Positions 59,332 to 64,000 of a DNA stretch of 64,000 nucleotides are shown here, in pieces. Made by a program: the position numbers and the translations under genes. Position 1 is the stretch's first letter. Each line of letters opens with the position of its first letter. This DNA comes from Garcia nutans. Taxonomy: Eukaryota > Streptophyta > Magnoliopsida > Malpighiales > Euphorbiaceae. The notes below the pieces were generated by a model, which saw only the letters and a program-made list of their open reading frames with translations, was not told the DNA's origin and searched no databases. The stretch spans positions 62,112,501-62,176,500 of the forward strand of contig CANTUV010000011.1 of the NCBI GenBank assembly GCA_947685225.1, written 5' to 3'.

Positions 59332-59469
59332 GAGGCATATGGGGCTATGCATCATTTGTGTAGTCCTAGAATAGGAATGTCGTTTAGAGTAGAACAAAGT
59401 TGTCTGAGACAACCAATGACAGGGTTCCTACCTGTAGGCCTCAACTTCATGGTTTTCTCGTCAGCATGT

Positions 59470-61350
59470 GTTTTTTTTTATCAGAATAAGAAGGAGCTTT
59501 CATTCAAACAACAAAGAAGGTACATAAGCAGTTAATAGACTTTGCAATTGACTAGGCCAATAAAATAACCAATCTACTCGAAGACAATTCTTGAAAACAG
59601 AAGCTGCTAACTAATCTACTACCCTATTTCCTTATCTATGGATAAAAGTAAATGAATAATGAGCAAAAGCAACAGCCAGATATTTAATTTTAAGTACAAT
59701 AGCATCAATTTCAACGGGATTTAAATCTTGGATAAGTTGCAAGTTGTTTGATTCAAACAAATAAAATTTAAGATTCAGCCTGATAGTTCTCTGCACAGTC
59801 AAAAGTATTGCTTGGGCTTCATTCCTTAATGGAAAATGCGATTGAATCATACACGCAACTCCATTCTTCAAAACACCAGGATTATTTCTGATAATAAAGG
59901 CTGCATCTACCTTGGAAGAATGTTGATGAAAAGTTACATCACAATTAATTTTAGAGAAATTTGTAGCCATCTTCTAGGATAAAGGCTTCTTTGAATAGAG
60001 TCAGCTGCGCTAATCTTCACATTTGAGCTTCCAATATCCCGTTGGGGTTTAATATAATCTGAATGAAGTATATTTGCATGATGCACTGTAAACTTAGGAT
60101 CTTATAATCTCCCTTTGAAGCACAACTCGTTCCTTGCCTTCCATATACTCTAGCACAAGCAAGTTGTTTTAGCGAATAAATCATTCATATCATTGCTTTT
60201 AACTTTAGTTGTCATATCAGACCACCAAGCAGCAAAAGAAGAGATGTTTAAAGCAAGATGATTCAAACCAATATTAGACATCAGCCAAGATGCCCGAGAA
60301 TGATCACAGTAAAAAAACAAATGTGCGTCTGCTTCTTCTGCAGCATAACAAATGGCACAAAATTTGTCTTTGCAGAGATTCCTCCTGAAAATATTTACCT
60401 TAACAGAAAGAGCATTCAAACAAACACGCCAAATAAAATTTTGAATCTTTGGAGGAATATTTAATTTCCATATCTTATGCCAGCATAGACTGTCAATTAA
60501 AGAGTTGCCACCATACAGATATGTTGGCTGGTTCTGTGAATTACAAAGAAACTTATAAACTGACTTAACAGAGAGTTTACCAAACTTATCTGGGTTCCAG
60601 ATAAGTTTGTCACAAGCATTGCCAGCTGCAAATGGAATTCTTTTGATAGCCTCAACCTCAGTGTTTGTGAATAAAGCATACAAATTATAATTCCACTTCC
60701 CTTGTTCATCAATTAAATTCGATACCTAATATACATCAATATTGCTTGGCTTATTAGAAAAAATCTTAAAATTAGGAAGGTTGGGAACCCATGGATCCTT
60801 CCAAATTCGAATTTGATTGCCACTCCTTATGACCCATCTACATCCTCCTTGTAAAAATTCTTTAACTGCCAACATGCCTCTCCAACTCCAAGAAGGTTTC
60901 CCTCCTAATTTGGCTTCCAAAAAATGATTATTAGAAAAATAGATGGATTTCATAATTTGAAACCATAGACAATCAGTTTCAGTCACCGGCATCTAACATT
61001 GCTTAGCTAATAAAGCTATATTGAACAACTCAAGTCTTTAAATCCCAACCCCCCTTTATATTTTGATCTAGTTAGAAACCTCCCATTTTTTCCAAGCCAA
61101 ACCTCTATTTTCCTTATTTTGTCTCCATCAAAATGAGGACAACATGCTATTTAGCTTTTTACAAAGCAATTTGGGTAATTTAAAGCAAGACATGAGATGA
61201 ATGGGAATGGCATTGAGAACAGTTTTAACTAATGTTTCCTTGCCAGCAAATGATAGCAGCTTATTCTGCCATGAAAAAAATTTTGATCTGACTTTCTCAG
61301 CTTGTGTTCTTATACCAAAGGGAAGGGACACATATGCTCCTGTACCAACT
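59470..61350 (-). mobile_element. Decayed, 5'-truncated LINE retrotransposon
   Basis: On the minus strand, pieces of a plant L1-type ORF2 follow in order. The end of the reverse transcriptase is at 61355-61128 (YVSLPFGIRTQAEKVRSKFF, SWQNKLLSFAGKETLVKTVLNAIPIHLMSCFKLP). The linker and zf-RVT region is at 60992-60150 (SWSWRGMLAVKEFLQGGCRW, RIWKDPWVPNL, WHKIWKLNIPPKIQNFIWRV, CAICYAAEEADAHLFFYC with zinc-binding Cys/His). An RNase H-like segment (RVT_3 type) is at 59970-59632 (AAFIIRNNPGVLKNG, FPLRNEAQAILLTVQ). Stops and frameshifts separate the pieces. A run of A on the minus strand at about 59470-59479 is the likely 3' tail. The 5' boundary is near 61350, beside a TTA repeat. GTTTTCTCGT on the 3' side and GTTTTCTTGT on the 5' side may be target-duplication remnants, but this is weak. 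Confidence 0.85.
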
Positions 61351-64000
61351 ATCAACGTTTTCTTGTATTATTATTATTATTATTATTTGTGGTTTTTATT
61401 TATTTTATTTTTTGTCAAAGATTTATTGAGAGAATTATGAGAACGAGCTACTCATATTATCAAAAGAATCTTAAAACTAAAGAACCAAATCTACCTATCA
61501 ATGCCTACATTTAAAAACTAGACCATTGACCCTTGACCGAATCACTAATTCATTATAAAAATAACAAAACAGACACCCTAAATAATTTTAAAATCATGAT
61601 TAATATATAACACTGACAAGAGAAAAAAAACATTAACACAGTGCAGGTGAAAATGATGAGTCTTCAAAAAAAATGATGAGAAGCGGTCTAGTTTTTTTGT
61701 ACGTTTTATGTTATTATAAATTTTATAACAAGAAGTTTTTTTTCGACACTATAATAGTACTAATAAGTTAATAATAGAAACATGACGACAATGGTAATTA
61801 ATGAAATTTCAAAGAGTAAGAAAAGAGTTTAAATTAAGTCATTGATGTTGAAAAAAATCAGTGAACACTTGGCGTGGTAATGGGAGTATATGAAAAAAAG
61901 TAAAAATCACATGGGAAGGGGTCGAATGGAAGTAGTACGTACTCTTTATTCCGGCTTAATACAAACACAATAGAAAGAATAAAATCGGAGACACAATGAC
62001 AAAAAAAAGTCCTTTTCTCTTCCATTAAATTCCAACCCTATGGGACCGAAAATCTCGTTGCCTAGATACGGTGCCTCTCCATTTCTTTCTCCCTATCCAA
62101 ACGCCACGCATTCAAATTAATTGTATAATTTTAATATTATTATATTTACTAATGTATATTAATATCTCGTCAATGCCTAACTATCAAACAATATCTAATG
62201 ATGACAATGAATCGAAATTTTAAAATTTTTTATTATATTTTATTCATTTGATCCAACTTGTATCCGAATATAAGTAATATTATTATTACATACTGGACTA
62301 AAAAGAACAAAATTAGATATAATCATAAAATATATTTATAAAAATTAAATATAAAAAAATTTATAAAAAAAATAATTATAATATTACACTCTCTTCATTA
62401 TAAAAAAAAATATTGATATTAAATATAATTTTATTAGTATAAATATCTTTTAAAATATAATCAATATTATGATTAAAATATTAACATAATATATTGACTT
62501 AATAAATAAATAAATTAATTAATTAATTAAATATGTCTCATATTTCATGCCTTTTATACAAAATAAATTAATATTAAACAAATATCATATGAAATTTATT
62601 AGTAGAATATTTAAAACTAAATGTTATATAAATATATGAAAAAATATATATAATTAGATCGGGTTCAAATACAATTATATATAATTCGTATTCTACTTAA
62701 ACTCATTTTGAATATAATTATTTTAATATATATCCTATTATAATTATAAATAGATCGAATATAATCCTATCTAATCGGATATAATAAAATTAAATATCCA
62801 CTGGATCAGACAAAATTACCTTTCTTAAAACATGAAAATTTTTTGAAAATTTTTTGGAAAATTACCGTTATTTTGTTTTATTTTTTCTGTTGAACTTTTT
62901 TTTACTTTTTCTTTCAAATAATGTAATTATATACATAGGTTTACTTTTTAGTATTAATTTGATTTATCATTTATTTTATAGTAATTATTCGTTGAATACT
63001 TGAAACAATGAATGGATATTTAATAAAATTAAATTAATAAAAAGCATTTGAAAATTTTTACATTAATGGTTGGATTTTATTTTAAAGATTAATGATTGGA
63101 TTTTAGCATGCAATGCAAGCTGCAAAAAAAATTGTGATAAAATAATAGAAAAAAAATTATGTAAATAAAATTTTGTATTTGTATTACATATATAAAAAGA
63201 TAAAAAATAAAATTTTTTAACAAAGAATTTATTATATTATTATTATTATTTTTTATAAAATTATTAAAAATTATAAATTTTTCACATTTTCAAACTATTA
63301 AAAATTATTATGACTTTATTATTTTTTTTTGTAAAGCCACTAAATTTTTTTAATAAAATATAAAAAAAAATTAAAAATTGGTGAAGATTGTAATTTGTTT
63401 TTCTTATTACTATTACTTCAATGAAAAATCTAAATAAAAATTTCATTTTCATTTATTTGTGAAATGGCCATTGGCTGTCTAAAGTTAGAATTGGGTAATA
63501 AAAATACATAATGAATTTTCAAGTAGCAAATTTAAAATAAAAGAAGTAATGACTAATGAAAAGAAAGAAGGTCCAATGCTTGTGTTGTTAGGTTGGGCAA
63601 TGAGTGTTTTGTTCCACAAAATCAGATGCTTTTACTTTTGTTTTTGGTTACGGATGTTAAAGTGAGAATTTTTCTTTGTAGCATCAAAATTAAATATATG
63701 TAGTGAATCCTTTTCTTTTTTTTTATTTCTATCATTTTTTTTATGATAATAAAGAATAATGATTATGTTATACATATGTAGAGATTACGAAATTAAAATT
63801 ATAATAAAAATGCAAATGATAAGAGTTAGTGTGGCATTGTATGTACCGAACTTGTACTGTGAATGTACTCTTTGATGATTAACAATAGAATTGACAAAGT
63901 GACATTTATAAAGTAACCAAACTTATTGCCAGTGCCAAAGTGGAGATATATTAGGCATTTCACTATTGTTTGGAGATTATTGCCTGATTTTCTTTTTAAT
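61351..64000. other. AT-rich intergenic spacer to the right edge
   Basis: Starts with a TTA microsatellite (about 61364-61386). No gene, RNA or transposon was recognised in the remaining 2.6 kb. Confidence 0.5.

Noticed and set aside
59119..59412. A 97-codon minus-strand frame upstream of SAUR32
   Set aside because: It includes translated TA repeats and the G-box region; no homology is recognisable.

Overview
The window reads as nuclear DNA of a eudicot plant. It is very AT-rich, its genes carry many introns with GT-AG borders, the families present are plant-specific (ROP GTPase-activating protein, CDPK-related kinase, MYC-type bHLH, SAUR, XTH), and the spacers hold typical plant transposon relics. 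I cannot name the species. There are four intact-looking genes, all with clear family signatures. They are an intronless bHLH14/MYC2-like transcription factor (minus, 7484-8974), a five-exon RopGAP (minus, 25659-29409), an eleven-exon CDPK-related kinase (plus, 39856-47017) and an intronless SAUR32-like gene (minus, 58023-58385). The last codons of a further gene enter at the left edge (2-91).

Broken genes: a Golgi-type SAM-methyltransferase-like gene with three frame disruptions (1284-2197), a single-exon remnant of a peroxisomal enoyl-CoA hydratase with an internal stop (18752-19028), an intronless XTH copy with one frameshift (53881-54761), and a decayed, 5'-truncated LINE (about 59470-61350).

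Mobile DNA: the clearest element is a 542-bp terminal-repeat retrotransposon in miniature (27388-27929) inside RopGAP intron 1. Its 232-bp LTRs contain 5S-rRNA-like promoter boxes, which marks it as a Cassandra element. Other elements are a tRNA-derived SINE with target-site duplication (38170-38362), two hAT elements with perfect 8-bp duplications (12087-12876 and 55684-55894), two more decayed hAT-like copies near 14.2-15.5 kb, a PIF/Harbinger-like element with TAA duplication (30421-31022), a Stowaway-like MITE (13470-13733), a MITE with GAGCATC termini (16324-16609), and a near-perfect foldback (22319-22475).

The intact genes do not form a pathway or cluster. They are independent loci in a repeat-filled region, although several act in hormone and signalling responses (jasmonate-type bHLH, ROP signalling, calcium-related kinase, SAUR). 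The most notable regulatory structure is a 196-bp tandem duplication upstream of the SAUR gene that duplicates its apparent TATA box, with two G-box/ABRE-like sites further upstream. I found no evidence of a wholly new biological system; the most interesting items are transposon structures and gene-copy histories.
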